A stretch of DNA of 40,807 nucleotides from Streptomyces malaysiensis subsp. samsunensis (GTDB lineage Bacteria > Actinomycetota > Actinomycetes > Streptomycetales > Streptomycetaceae): positions 1 through 40,807 of the forward strand of contig NZ_JANIIC010000076.1 in NCBI RefSeq assembly GCF_024519315.1, in the 5' to 3' direction. The notes under the pieces were generated by a model. The model saw only the letters and a list, made by a program, of their open reading frames with translations. It did not search any database and was not told the DNA's origin. A program made the position numbers and the translations under genes. Shown piece by piece: positions 1-7,183 of the stretch (the first letter of the stretch is position 1; the number at the start of each line of letters is the position of its first letter).

Positions 1-217
1 GGGGGCCTCCGGCCATGGGGGGGGGCCCCTGTTACGGGGGGGAGCCGCTTTTGGTGGGCGGGGGGAGGGGGGGGGGGGGGGAAGAACCGCAGATCCGCCG
101 GATACCCCGTAGGCGCCCCCGGCCCCGCCCGCTTCCTCGAACGCCCGCTCCCTCGCGCCCCCGCCCCCGCCCCCGCACACCGAGCCCCCGCCCCCTCACA
201 CCGCGGCCCCCGCCCCC
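1..217. repeat. G/C homopolymer-rich, low-complexity edge
   Basis: The first 85 bases are dominated by G runs, including an almost unbroken G tract at about 60-81. Bases 110-230 are C-rich, with short repeats of the type CCCCCGCCCCCTCACAC in at least two tandem copies. I see no gene here. The open frames that cross it are antisense to the epimerase or have only compositional Pro/Arg content. The G tracts could form G-quadruplexes, but such runs are also error-prone in assemblies. Confidence 0.6.
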
Positions 218-1276
218 TCACACCCCCGCGCGTTGGGGGGCGTGGGCGAATTCCGTCATGCCATTGGTGAAGGGGGTTGCCGCGTGCCAGCCCAGCTGTT
301 CGCGGATTCGGTGCGATGACGCGGTGATGTGCCGTACGTCGCCCAGCCGGTATTCGCCCGTCACCACGGGTGCCGGGCCGCCGAACGCCGTGGCCAGGGC
401 GGTGGCCATCTCGCCCACCGTATGGGGGTCGTCGCTGCCGGTGTTGTACGCGGTCAGGGTGGACGGGGCCACCACTTCCGAGGCCGCCTCCAGGGCGGCG
501 ACATTGGCCGCGGCCACATCCCGGACATGGATGAAGTCCCGGCGTTGGCCCCCGTCCTCGAAGACCGTGGGCGCCTCGCCGCGCGCCAGGGCCGAGCGGA
601 AGAAGGAGGCGACCCCCGCGTAGGGGGTGTCGCGCGGCATGCCCGGCCCGTACACATTGTGGTAGCGCAGCGACACCGCGCGGCCGCCCGCCGACCGGGC
701 CCAGGCCGCCGCCAGATGTTCCTGGGCCAGCTTCGTGGTCGCGTACACATTGCGGGGATCGGCCGGTGCGTCCTCCTCCACCAGACCGGGCCGCAGCGGT
801 GTGCCGCACCCCGGGCAGCGGGGGTCGAAGCGGCCCGCCGTGAGATCGGCCTCGGCGCGCGGACCAGGGCGTACCCGGCCGTGGCGGGGGCAGTCGTAGC
901 GCCCCTCGCCGTAGACGACCATGGACCCGGCCAGCACCAGTTCGCGCACCCCGCGCTCCGCCATCGCCGCCAGCAGCACCGCGGTGCCCAGGTCGTTGCA
1001 GCCCACATAGGCGGGGGCGTCCGCGAAGTCCTTGCCGAGGCCGACCATCGCCGCCTGGTGGCATACGGCGTCCACGCCACGCAGCGCCGCCGCCACCGCC
1101 TCCCGGTCCCGCACATCGGCGTGGATCCACTCCCCGTCCAGCGGAGGGGGCGGCGGCGTCGGATGGGCGGCCGGCAGGAGGGCGTCGAGGACGACGGGCT
1201 CATGGCCGTGTTCGGTGAGGGCGGTGACGATGTGCGAGCCGATGAAGCCCGCACCTCCGGTGACCAGTACACGCAT
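218..1276 (-). CDS. NAD-dependent epimerase, dTDP-L-rhamnose 4-epimerase-like
   Basis: Short-chain (extended SDR) nucleotide-sugar epimerase. The start chosen is the ATG at 1276, because the protein then begins MRVLVTGGAGFIGSH, the N-terminal Rossmann NAD-binding motif; an upstream in-frame extension to 1333 adds only Arg-rich sequence. The catalytic Ser region is GSMVVYGEG and the Tyr/Lys pair is in NVYATTK. Between them is an insert with two Cys-containing stretches (YDCPRHG and RCPGCGTPL) that resembles a zinc knuckle. As I recall, this insert is typical of the dTDP-L-rhamnose 4-epimerase (WbiB-like) branch rather than of GalE. The substrate is therefore inferred. It probably acts in the cytosol in deoxysugar or cell-surface glycan supply. 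The gene diverges from a methyltransferase gene across 260 bp. Confidence 0.85.
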   Translation of the reverse strand: MRVLVTGGAGFIGSHIVTALTEHGHEPVVLDALLPAAHPTPPPPPLDGEWIHADVRDREAVAAALRGVDAVCHQAAMVGLGKDFADAPAYVGCNDLGTAVLLAAMAERGVRELVLAGSMVVYGEGRYDCPRHGRVRPGPRAEADLTAGRFDPRCPGCGTPLRPGLVEEDAPADPRNVYATTKLAQEHLAAAWARSAGGRAVSLRYHNVYGPGMPRDTPYAGVASFFRSALARGEAPTVFEDGGQRRDFIHVRDVAAANVAALEAASEVVAPSTLTAYNTGSDDPHTVGEMATALATAFGGPAPVVTGEYRLGDVRHITASSHRIREQLGWHAATPFTNGMTEFAHAPQRAGV

Positions 1277-1361
1277 GGGCCCGACGCTAGGCCCGAGCGG
1301 GCGCCGGAGCCCGCGTCCACGCCGTTCCGTCACCGCCCCGTAAGACCTTCCGGAGGAGACG

Positions 1362-1383
1362 TGGTCACAAGATGGTCACAAGA
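1362..1383. promoter_or_regulatory. Perfect 11-bp tandem direct repeat, PHO-box-like
   Basis: TGGTCACAAGA occurs twice in immediate succession (1362-1372 and 1373-1383), in the 260-bp region between the divergent epimerase and methyltransferase starts. The 11-bp period and the GGTCACA core resemble the direct-repeat units of Streptomyces PhoP-binding sites, G(G/T)TCAYYYR(G/C)G. The second half of each unit departs from that consensus. Assignment to PhoP is inference. Confidence 0.4.
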
Positions 1384-1536
1384 GATACGGCCCGGCGTTG
1401 CCTTTCACTGCGACCGTGGCGGCCACTCGCGTCCCCCGGGACCCCGTCCCCGAGGACCCCGCCCCCCTGGGGATCCCGGACACCTACAACCGGACACGTC
1501 TCTCCAGACCGCCGCCATCGACGAACAGAGAGCCAC

Positions 1537-2457
1537 ATGACGGTCACCACCGCTCCCGCGGCCCAGCGTCCCCGCAATCTCAATGACGTCAAGGGCTGGT
1601 TCCCCAGCCTTGACCAAGTGCTGTTCGACCGCTTCCTCACCCGTCAGGAGCGCCTCGGGCAGCGTGGGGATCTGATGGAGATGGGCGCCTACATGGGCAA
1701 GAGCGCCATCTTCACCGCCTCCTATCTGCGGGCGAACGAGCAGTTCACGGTCTGTGACCTGTTCGACGCGGAGGCGCCGGACGAGAAGAACGCGGCGGAG
1801 GCGCGCAAGTCGTACTCCACCCTGACCCGCACCGCCTTCGAGCAGAACTACCTGGCGTTCTGGGACGAGCTCCCGGTCGTCATCCAGGGGCCGACCTCCG
1901 TCGTGCCCGACCACGTCGGCGCGAACACCTGCCGCTTCATCCACGTGGACGCCTCCCACCTGTACGAGCATGTGGCGGGCGACATCGACACCGCGCACAA
2001 CACGCTGGTGCCCGACGGTCTCGTCGTCCTCGACGACTTCCGCTCCGAGCACACCCCCGGCGTGGCGGCCGCGACCTGGGAGGCGGTGTTCACCCGGGGC
2101 CTGCGGCCCATCTGCCTGTCCACGCAGAAGCTCTACGGCACCTGGGGCGACCCCGGGCCGATCCAGGACGAGATGCTCGCGGACGAGGCGTGGCGCAAGG
2201 GGATGCACACCAGCGTGCAGGAGATCGCGGGCCGCAGGGTGCTGCGGTTCTCGGGGAAGCCCGCGAACCCGACCCCGCCCACCTCCCGCTACGTCGATGA
2301 GCCGCGCGACCCCGACCCCGACCCCGAGCCGCGCTCCGCGTCCACCGCTTCGGCGTCCACCGCCGCGCCGCGCCGTCGCCCCACCGCGGTCCGGCGGATC
2401 GCCGCCGATGTGCTCCCGCCGGTCGTCACCCGCGCGATCCGCCGCCGCAGGGGCTGA
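1537..2457 (+). CDS. Class I SAM-dependent methyltransferase (TylF/Methyltransf_24-like)
   Basis: 306 residues from the ATG at 1537 (MTVTTAPAA), preceded by a purine-rich AGAGAG. The frame stays open upstream to 1372, but that part is Arg/Pro-rich and reads through the regulatory region, so I reject it. The SAM-binding glycine motif is MEMGAYMGKSA, followed by an acidic strand end (FTVCDLFD). A later FIHVDASHLYEHV plus DGLVVLDDF is typical of macrocin-O-methyltransferase/Methyltransf_24 proteins, where these acidic residues hold a metal. The C-terminal 60 residues are a Pro/Asp/Ser-rich tail ending in a basic RRRRG stretch. The likely role is O-methylation of a sugar or small molecule, and the neighbouring sugar epimerase is consistent with this. 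The substrate is unknown. Confidence 0.8.
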   Translation: MTVTTAPAAQRPRNLNDVKGWFPSLDQVLFDRFLTRQERLGQRGDLMEMGAYMGKSAIFTASYLRANEQFTVCDLFDAEAPDEKNAAEARKSYSTLTRTAFEQNYLAFWDELPVVIQGPTSVVPDHVGANTCRFIHVDASHLYEHVAGDIDTAHNTLVPDGLVVLDDFRSEHTPGVAAATWEAVFTRGLRPICLSTQKLYGTWGDPGPIQDEMLADEAWRKGMHTSVQEIAGRRVLRFSGKPANPTPPTSRYVDEPRDPDPDPEPRSASTASASTAAPRRRPTAVRRIAADVLPPVVTRAIRRRRG

Positions 2458-2527
2458 GCGCTCCGCCGGCAGCTGGAAGTGCGCTGAGCCGCAGTCGGCC
2501 CGCCGCGGCCCCGTCGTGGCCGGCCGC

Positions 2528-2566
2528 GCGGTGCGAAAGGCGTCGAAGGGGCGCCTTTCGCACCGC
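2528..2566. terminator. Strong bidirectional hairpin between convergent genes
   Basis: A perfect 15-bp inverted repeat (arms 2528-2542 and 2552-2566) with a 9-nt loop lies between the converging methyltransferase (ends 2457) and peptidyl-tRNA hydrolase (ends 2635) genes. There is no U tract, as is usual in Streptomyces. The flanking GGCC bases extend the stem imperfectly. Confidence 0.75.
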
Positions 2567-2634
2567 GGCCGACTTCCGCCGATCCGCTGAGCCGGCCCCG
2601 GGAGCGGAAGGAACCCGGCGCGCCGCGGACGGCC

Positions 2635-3498
2635 TTACCGCCGCCGTAGCGCCGGGTGGTCCGCCACCACCGTGCAGGACCCCGGCGCGATCTCGGTGTA
2701 CCCCGCGTCGCGCACCACCGGCAGCCCGCTCGTGGTGAGCTCGTCCCATCGCTCGGCCGACGCCGTGCGCACCGCCAGCGGGAACCCGGCCTCGCGCCAG
2801 GCCGCCCGCTCCGCGTCGTCCAGCTCCCACCAGGCCAGCTGCGCACCGTGTCCGGCCTGGGCCATCGCCTTGCCCGCCGACATCTCCACCTGGGGGCTCA
2901 GCCACAGCACCGGACCGGTGAGGTCGGGGGCGGGCGGCGGCACGGGGTCGTCCAGGTCGGTGCCGGAGACCTGGAGCTTGGCGAGTTCCTTGGGCCAGCC
3001 GTCCAGTGGCACCGGCGGGAACACCCGCACCTCGGCGGCGGCCGAGGTCTGGTCCCCGGCGGTCGCCGAAGGCTCGTCCCCGGCGGCGGTCGCGGCCGGT
3101 GTCCGGCCCGTGACCGTGATGCCCGGCAGCTGGGCCGCGCGCCGCCACTCCGCGCCGCGCGCCCGCCGTACGACCTTGCGGATCCGGGCGTCCTGCCAGT
3201 CCCGTACGGCCTGGGCCCACTCGCCGTCCACACCGTTCTCGCCGTCCGCGCCGTCGGTGGTCCTCGCCCGCTCGTCCGACAGCAGCACCAGCACCGCGCG
3301 CGCCGCCGTCTCCAGGGCGTCCGTGCGTGCCGGGGGCGCGGCCTTCTCGATCCGGACCACCAGGGGCAGGACGAACTGCGGCGCGGCGTCCCGGTCGGTC
3401 TCGGAGTGCCGGAAGGGGCTGCTGCGGGCGCCGGATCCGGTGCCCTGGTGAGTGGTCGCTGAGGTGCCGGTCTCGGTGTCGGCGTCGGTGCTGGTCAC
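2635..3498 (-). CDS. Peptidyl-tRNA hydrolase, PTH2 family
   Basis: 287 residues from a GTG at 3498 (VTSTDADTETG). The frame is open further upstream but there encodes low-complexity sequence from a tandem repeat. The C-terminal part (about 180-287) carries the PTH2-type core: PVLWLSPQVEMSAGKAMAQA followed by GHGAQLAWWEL, matching the family's K-x-x-AQ-x-x-HA hallmark, and then GLPVVRDAGYTEIAPGS. PTH2 proteins release peptide from prematurely dissociated peptidyl-tRNA in the cytosol. The N-terminal 180 residues are specific to the actinobacterial form: an Ala/Arg-rich region with one recognisable block (FVLPLVVRIEKAAPP), and acidic and Ala-rich linkers. The actinobacterial enzyme activity is inferred from family membership. 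Confidence 0.8.
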   Translation of the reverse strand: MTSTDADTETGTSATTHQGTGSGARSSPFRHSETDRDAAPQFVLPLVVRIEKAAPPARTDALETAARAVLVLLSDERARTTDGADGENGVDGEWAQAVRDWQDARIRKVVRRARGAEWRRAAQLPGITVTGRTPAATAAGDEPSATAGDQTSAAAEVRVFPPVPLDGWPKELAKLQVSGTDLDDPVPPPAPDLTGPVLWLSPQVEMSAGKAMAQAGHGAQLAWWELDDAERAAWREAGFPLAVRTASAERWDELTTSGLPVVRDAGYTEIAPGSCTVVADHPALRRR

Positions 3499-3539
3499 GC
3501 GCCCAGTGTGCCAGGACCGCCGCGGGGAGCCGCCGGACG

Positions 3540-3722
3540 ACGGTCTCGGCACACGGCGTCCGGGCCGCCGGGCACCGGACTTGGCAGCGGGCGTCCGGGC
3601 CGTTGGGCGCCGGTCTGACACACGGCGTCCCGGCCGCCGGAAAACACGCTGCCCCCGCCGCCGGAAAACACACGCCGTCCCGGCCGCCAGAAGACACACG
3701 CCGCCCCGGCCGCCGGGAGCCG
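3540..3722. repeat. Imperfect 24-27-bp G+C-rich tandem repeats in a divergent promoter region
   Basis: About six degenerate copies of a unit around ACACGCCGTCCCGGCCGCCG (followed by GAAA or similar) lie between the divergent PTH2 (start 3498) and ABC ATPase (start 3747) genes. They occupy nearly the whole upstream region of both. No clear -35/-10 hexamers can be read through the repeat. Confidence 0.7.
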
Positions 3723-3746
3723 GGGGCGCGCCTATGCTCAACCGGC

Positions 3747-4688
3747 ATGAGACTGCGAGGAGTCGGCCGCCGCTACGGCCTGGGCGGGCCGTGGGTGCTG
3801 CGTGGTGTCGATCTCGATGTGCCGCCGGGTTCGCTGACCCGCGTCCAGGGGCACAACGGCAGCGGCAAGTCCACGCTGCTGCGGGTGCTCGCCGGGATCG
3901 ACGCCCCCAGCGCGGGCCGGATCACCGGCCGCCCGCCCACCGCCTACGTCCCCGAGCGGTTCCCGGCCGAGCTGCCCTTCTCCGCCCTCGGCTACCTCAC
4001 CCATCTGGGCCGGATCCACGGGCTGTCACGCGCCGTGGCGGCACGCGGGGCGGGGGAGTGGCTGGAGCGGTTCGGCGCGGACGGATACGCCGCCACCCCG
4101 CTCGCCGAACTGTCCAAGGGCACCAGCCAGAAGGTCGCCGTGGCCCAGGCGCTGCTGGCCGCCCCCGGGCTGCTGGTCCTGGACGAGGCGTGGACCGGCC
4201 TCGACCAGGCCGCGCGCGGGGTGCTGGACACGGCGGTCACCGAGCGCGTCGCCGACGGCGGCGCGGTCGTCTTCGTCGACCACGATCCGCGCCGCCTCGC
4301 CGGGGTCCCGGCCCGGGTGCTGCGCGTCGCCGAGACCCGGCTGGAGCCGGTGGACCACGCGCCGGCGCCCCCCGCCGGGCCACGGGTCCGGGTGGAGGCC
4401 GAGGCGCCGCCGGGAGCCGGGGCCGCACTGCCGACGGACCTGCCGGGCGCGCCCGTCCATGACTCCGACACGGTCGCCACCGGCCGCCGCGTCGTACGGC
4501 TGAGTGTCGCGGCGCCGCACTCCGACGCCCTGCTCCGCGCCCTCCTCACGGCCCGGCCGCCCTGGCACATCCGCGCTGTGACGACCATCGGCGGCCCCCA
4601 GGAGCGGGCCGAGGCGCCGCAGGCGCCCCCGGAACAGCTCACCGAAGGGCTTCCGCGGCCCGCCGAAGGGCCGGAGGGGAAGGCATGA
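3747..4688 (+). CDS. ABC transporter ATP-binding protein
   Basis: 313 residues from the ATG at 3747 (MRLRGVGRRYG). Walker A is GHNGSGKST (near residues 37-45), the signature is LSKGTSQKVAVAQAL, Walker B is LLVLDEAWTGLD, and the H-loop is in VFVDHDPRR. The signature is the divergent LSKGT form seen in many exporter-type ABC-2 ATPases. The last 100 residues are a variable Pro/Ala-rich extension of the kind often found in actinobacterial drug or lantibiotic-type ABC ATPases. The stop overlaps the permease start by 4 nt (ATGA), so the two are translationally coupled and form one transporter. The substrate cannot be read from sequence. Confidence 0.9.
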   Translation: MRLRGVGRRYGLGGPWVLRGVDLDVPPGSLTRVQGHNGSGKSTLLRVLAGIDAPSAGRITGRPPTAYVPERFPAELPFSALGYLTHLGRIHGLSRAVAARGAGEWLERFGADGYAATPLAELSKGTSQKVAVAQALLAAPGLLVLDEAWTGLDQAARGVLDTAVTERVADGGAVVFVDHDPRRLAGVPARVLRVAETRLEPVDHAPAPPAGPRVRVEAEAPPGAGAALPTDLPGAPVHDSDTVATGRRVVRLSVAAPHSDALLRALLTARPPWHIRAVTTIGGPQERAEAPQAPPEQLTEGLPRPAEGPEGKA

Positions 4689-5353
4689 CCGCGCTGCTGC
4701 GCTACCAGGCGGCCCTGCTGGTCCGCTCGCACCGCTGGCTGCCGCCACTGCTGCTCTACGGCGCGTTCCTCGGCATCGGGGTGCAGACCGGGCAGCCGAT
4801 CCTCGACTCGCTCGGCTACGCCGCCGCCGCGCTGCTGCCCGTCGCCGCCTGGCTGGTGCGGGTGGGCGTCACCCAGGAGCCCGCCGCGGCCCGCGACTGC
4901 GCCGCCGCGGCGGTGGGGCCCGGCCGGGCGCACCTCGCCTCCGTGCTGACCGGGCTGGGCGCGGCGCTGGTGCTCGGCACCGCCGGGACGCTGTTCGTCG
5001 CGGCGGTCAGCGATCCGCACACCGCGGACCACCGGCAGGAGGTCCCGGTACCGGAGGCGACCGTCGCCGGGCTGCTCGCCGCCGTCGCGTGCGCTCTGCT
5101 CGGCACGGCCGTCGGCGCGCTGTGCAACCGGCCGCTGCTGCGGCGCCCCGGCTGGGCGATCCCGTCCACCATGCTCGCCGCGCTGCTGGTGTCGGTGGCC
5201 GGTGCCTCGCCCGCGAACGCCGCCGTGTCGGGGCTGGTCGACGGCTCGCACAGCGGCGCCGTGCCGATGCCCCTGCTGCCCCTGGCCCTGACCGGCGCGG
5301 CCGCCGCCGGGGCGACCGCGCTGGCCTGCGTGCTCAGCTCCCGCCGGTCGTAG
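4685..5353 (+). CDS. ABC transporter permease (six-helix membrane protein)
   Basis: 222 residues, starting inside the ATGA overlap with the ATPase gene. Hydrophobic segments at about residues 18-38, 45-62, 78-105, 124-145, 158-178 and 195-217 give around six membrane helices, the usual ABC-2-type permease topology, though I see no family-specific motif. With the upstream ATPase it would form a homodimeric or small exporter. A short hydrophilic loop with DPHTADHRQEV separates helices 3 and 4. Confidence 0.8.
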   Translation: MTALLRYQAALLVRSHRWLPPLLLYGAFLGIGVQTGQPILDSLGYAAAALLPVAAWLVRVGVTQEPAAARDCAAAAVGPGRAHLASVLTGLGAALVLGTAGTLFVAAVSDPHTADHRQEVPVPEATVAGLLAAVACALLGTAVGALCNRPLLRRPGWAIPSTMLAALLVSVAGASPANAAVSGLVDGSHSGAVPMPLLPLALTGAAAAGATALACVLSSRRS

Positions 5354-5363
5354 GGTTCGGGGC

Positions 5364-5516
5364 ATGGACGACCGTACGGAACTTCCCGAGGGCCCGCCGC
5401 ACGCCGACTGCGTGCTGTGCGGCGAGCCCACCGAGTACCCCGCCTCGCGTCCCGGGGCCACGCTGTGCCCCGTCTGCGAATGGCAGGAGGGCCAGCGCAC
5501 CGCCTGCTCGGGCTGA
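5364..5516 (+). CDS. Small CxxC zinc-ribbon-like protein (50 aa)
   Basis: A short gene 10 nt after the permease stop. It starts at the ATG at 5364 (MDDRTELPEG) and ends with TGA at 5514-5516. Two CxxC pairs are visible: CVLCGEPTEYP near residues 16-20 and CPVCEW near 35-39, spaced 15 residues apart as in a zinc ribbon. The acidic N-terminus and Cys-rich body suggest a soluble zinc-binding accessory protein. The G-rich 5' flank (TAGGGTTCGGGGC) gives a plausible ribosome site. The position immediately after the permease suggests it belongs to the transporter operon. Function is unknown. Confidence 0.65.
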   Translation: MDDRTELPEGPPHADCVLCGEPTEYPASRPGATLCPVCEWQEGQRTACSG

Positions 5517-5555
5517 CGCTCCGCTGGAAGTGCCCTGACCTGCTGGAAGTGCCCC

Positions 5556-5665
5556 GATCTGCCGTTGATCGTCCGCGGCGCCTTCGTGGCTGGTCGCGCA
5601 GTTCCTCGCGCCCCTTCGGGGCGCCCCGAAGGGGCGACGGCGCCGCAGACGATCAACGGCAGATC
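5556..5665. terminator. Nested hairpins between convergent genes
   Basis: A perfect 18-bp inverted repeat (5556-5573 against 5648-5665) is extended by 8 bp (5575-5582 with 5639-5646). It encloses a second hairpin with 13-bp arms (5609-5621 and 5624-5636). The inner GTCGCGCAGTTCCTCGCGCC-type sequence belongs to a very common Streptomyces intergenic repeat. The structure fills the gap between the CxxC gene and the convergent PhoX-like gene and probably terminates both. Confidence 0.75.
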
Positions 5666-5685
5666 AGCCCACTTCCGCGGAGCCC

Positions 5686-7080
5686 TCAGTGGCGCCAGGG
5701 CCCCGTCACGGCGAACGTCGTGCCCGGGGTGTAGCAGTTGACATACATCGTGCGGCGGTCCGGTGCGAAGGTGACGCCCGCGAACTCACCCCACTCCGGC
5801 TCCTCCGGGGTGCCGAGGTTTTGCTGTCCCCGGGCCATCGCATAGACCTCGCCGCGCCGGGTGACCCCGAAGACGTGCTGCGCGCCGTTGCCGTCCTCGC
5901 AGACCATCAGGCCGCCGCTGGGCGCGAGCGTGATGTTGTCGGGGGACTCTCCGGGCAGTTGGACATCCGTCTCCGGGCCGAAGACGATCACCAGCGTGAG
6001 GCGCCGCCGATCGGGGTCGTAGCGCCAGATCTGACCGTAGTGGTCAGCGGCCGAGCCGTCCGCGCTCTTGGCGAAGCTGGAGACGAAGTAGACCGACGAA
6101 CCGCCCCAGTAGCACCCCTCCAGCTTCTGGGCGTGGGTGATGCCTCCGGGGCCGAAGTCCTGGAAGCGGATGGGGGTTTGGCGGGCGAGTGGGTCGGGGA
6201 CGTCCACCCACTCGACGCGGTCGAAGGTGGTGCCCGGCTCCTGGATGGTGGACAGATCGGGCACCCCCGGCACCCGCAGCGCCTGGAGCTCCCCACCGGC
6301 CCGCAGTGAGCCGATGCCGCCGAGGGGCTTCTTCGGCCGGAAGCGGTAGAAGAGCCCGAAGGGCTTGTCGAAGGCGTCCTCGGTCTCGTAGACGACGCCG
6401 TTGCGCGGGTCGACCGCGATGGCCTCGTGCTGGAAGCGGCCCATGGCGGTGAGCGGCACGGCGCCGGTGCGGCGCGGATCGTAGGGGTCGACCTCGAAGA
6501 TGAAGCCGTGGTCCTTGGTGTAGCCGTTCGTACCGGCCTGGTCCTCGGTCTCCTCGCAGGTCAGCCAGGTGTGCCAGGGGGTGGGGCCGCCCGCGCAGTT
6601 GACCGCGGTGCCCGCGATGGCCACCCGCTCGGACCGTACGCGGTTGCCGGAGTCGAGCTCCAGGGCGGTGCAGCCGCCCATGCCCGTCGGGTCGTAGGTG
6701 AGACCGGCCACGGCGGGGACGCGGATCGCGGCGTCCGGGCGGTTCTCATGGTTGCGGACCAGGTGTCTGGCACCGTGGCGGCCGCCGGAGCGGCCCGGGA
6801 AGGCGGCCATGCCGTCGCAGTGGCTGGGGACCTTGCCCTCACCGGAGCGGAGCTCATCGCCTTCGCGCGAGAGCACCCGGTAGCGGAACCCCTCGGGGAG
6901 GTCCAGCAGTCCATCGGGGTCGGGGACCAGGGGGCCGTAGCCGCCCCGGCCGAGCGGCTGGGGATCGGGTTCGGCGGCCGCGGCCGTTCCGGCGAAGAGC
7001 TCGGAGACGGCGCCGGTGAAGGCGATGGAGGCCCCCAGCGCACCGGTGCGGCCGAGCAGTTGACGTCGTGTCGCTGACAT
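5686..7080 (-). CDS. PhoX-like secreted phosphatase (DUF839), Tat substrate
   Basis: 464 residues from the ATG at 7080 (MSATRRQLLGRTGALGASI), with GGGAG seven bases upstream. The N-terminus is a Tat signal (RRQLLG, hydrophobic stretch, then GTAAAA), so it is exported folded. The body matches the PhoX/DUF839 beta-propeller: LVRNHENRPDAAI, WLTCEETED, HGFIFEVDP, GRFQHEAIAVDP, VVYETEDAF, LAPSGGLMVCEDG and TFAPDRRTMYVNCYTPG. In characterised PhoX enzymes the conserved Asn/Glu/Asp residues bind calcium and iron and the protein is a phosphate-starvation alkaline phosphatase. This protein is shorter than many PhoX enzymes, so the substrate is inferred. The 103-bp gap to the upstream zapE gene contains no convincing PHO box. 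Confidence 0.85.
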   Translation of the reverse strand: MSATRRQLLGRTGALGASIAFTGAVSELFAGTAAAAEPDPQPLGRGGYGPLVPDPDGLLDLPEGFRYRVLSREGDELRSGEGKVPSHCDGMAAFPGRSGGRHGARHLVRNHENRPDAAIRVPAVAGLTYDPTGMGGCTALELDSGNRVRSERVAIAGTAVNCAGGPTPWHTWLTCEETEDQAGTNGYTKDHGFIFEVDPYDPRRTGAVPLTAMGRFQHEAIAVDPRNGVVYETEDAFDKPFGLFYRFRPKKPLGGIGSLRAGGELQALRVPGVPDLSTIQEPGTTFDRVEWVDVPDPLARQTPIRFQDFGPGGITHAQKLEGCYWGGSSVYFVSSFAKSADGSAADHYGQIWRYDPDRRRLTLVIVFGPETDVQLPGESPDNITLAPSGGLMVCEDGNGAQHVFGVTRRGEVYAMARGQQNLGTPEEPEWGEFAGVTFAPDRRTMYVNCYTPGTTFAVTGPWRH

Positions 7081-7183
7081 GCGGTAACTCCCTGCTGGCG
7101 GACAGAGAAGATGACCGCATGTGTGTATCACGGGTGCGGGTGCTCGGGAACCGTTCGATCAGCGATGCGCTGGAACCGTCCGG

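Noticed and set aside
15..623. Open frame of 202 codons across the left edge
   Set aside because: Pro/Arg composition from low-complexity DNA and antisense overlap with the epimerase gene.
3992..5656. 554-codon minus-strand open frame opposite the ABC genes
   Set aside because: Antisense shadow. The plus-strand frame has clear ABC motifs.
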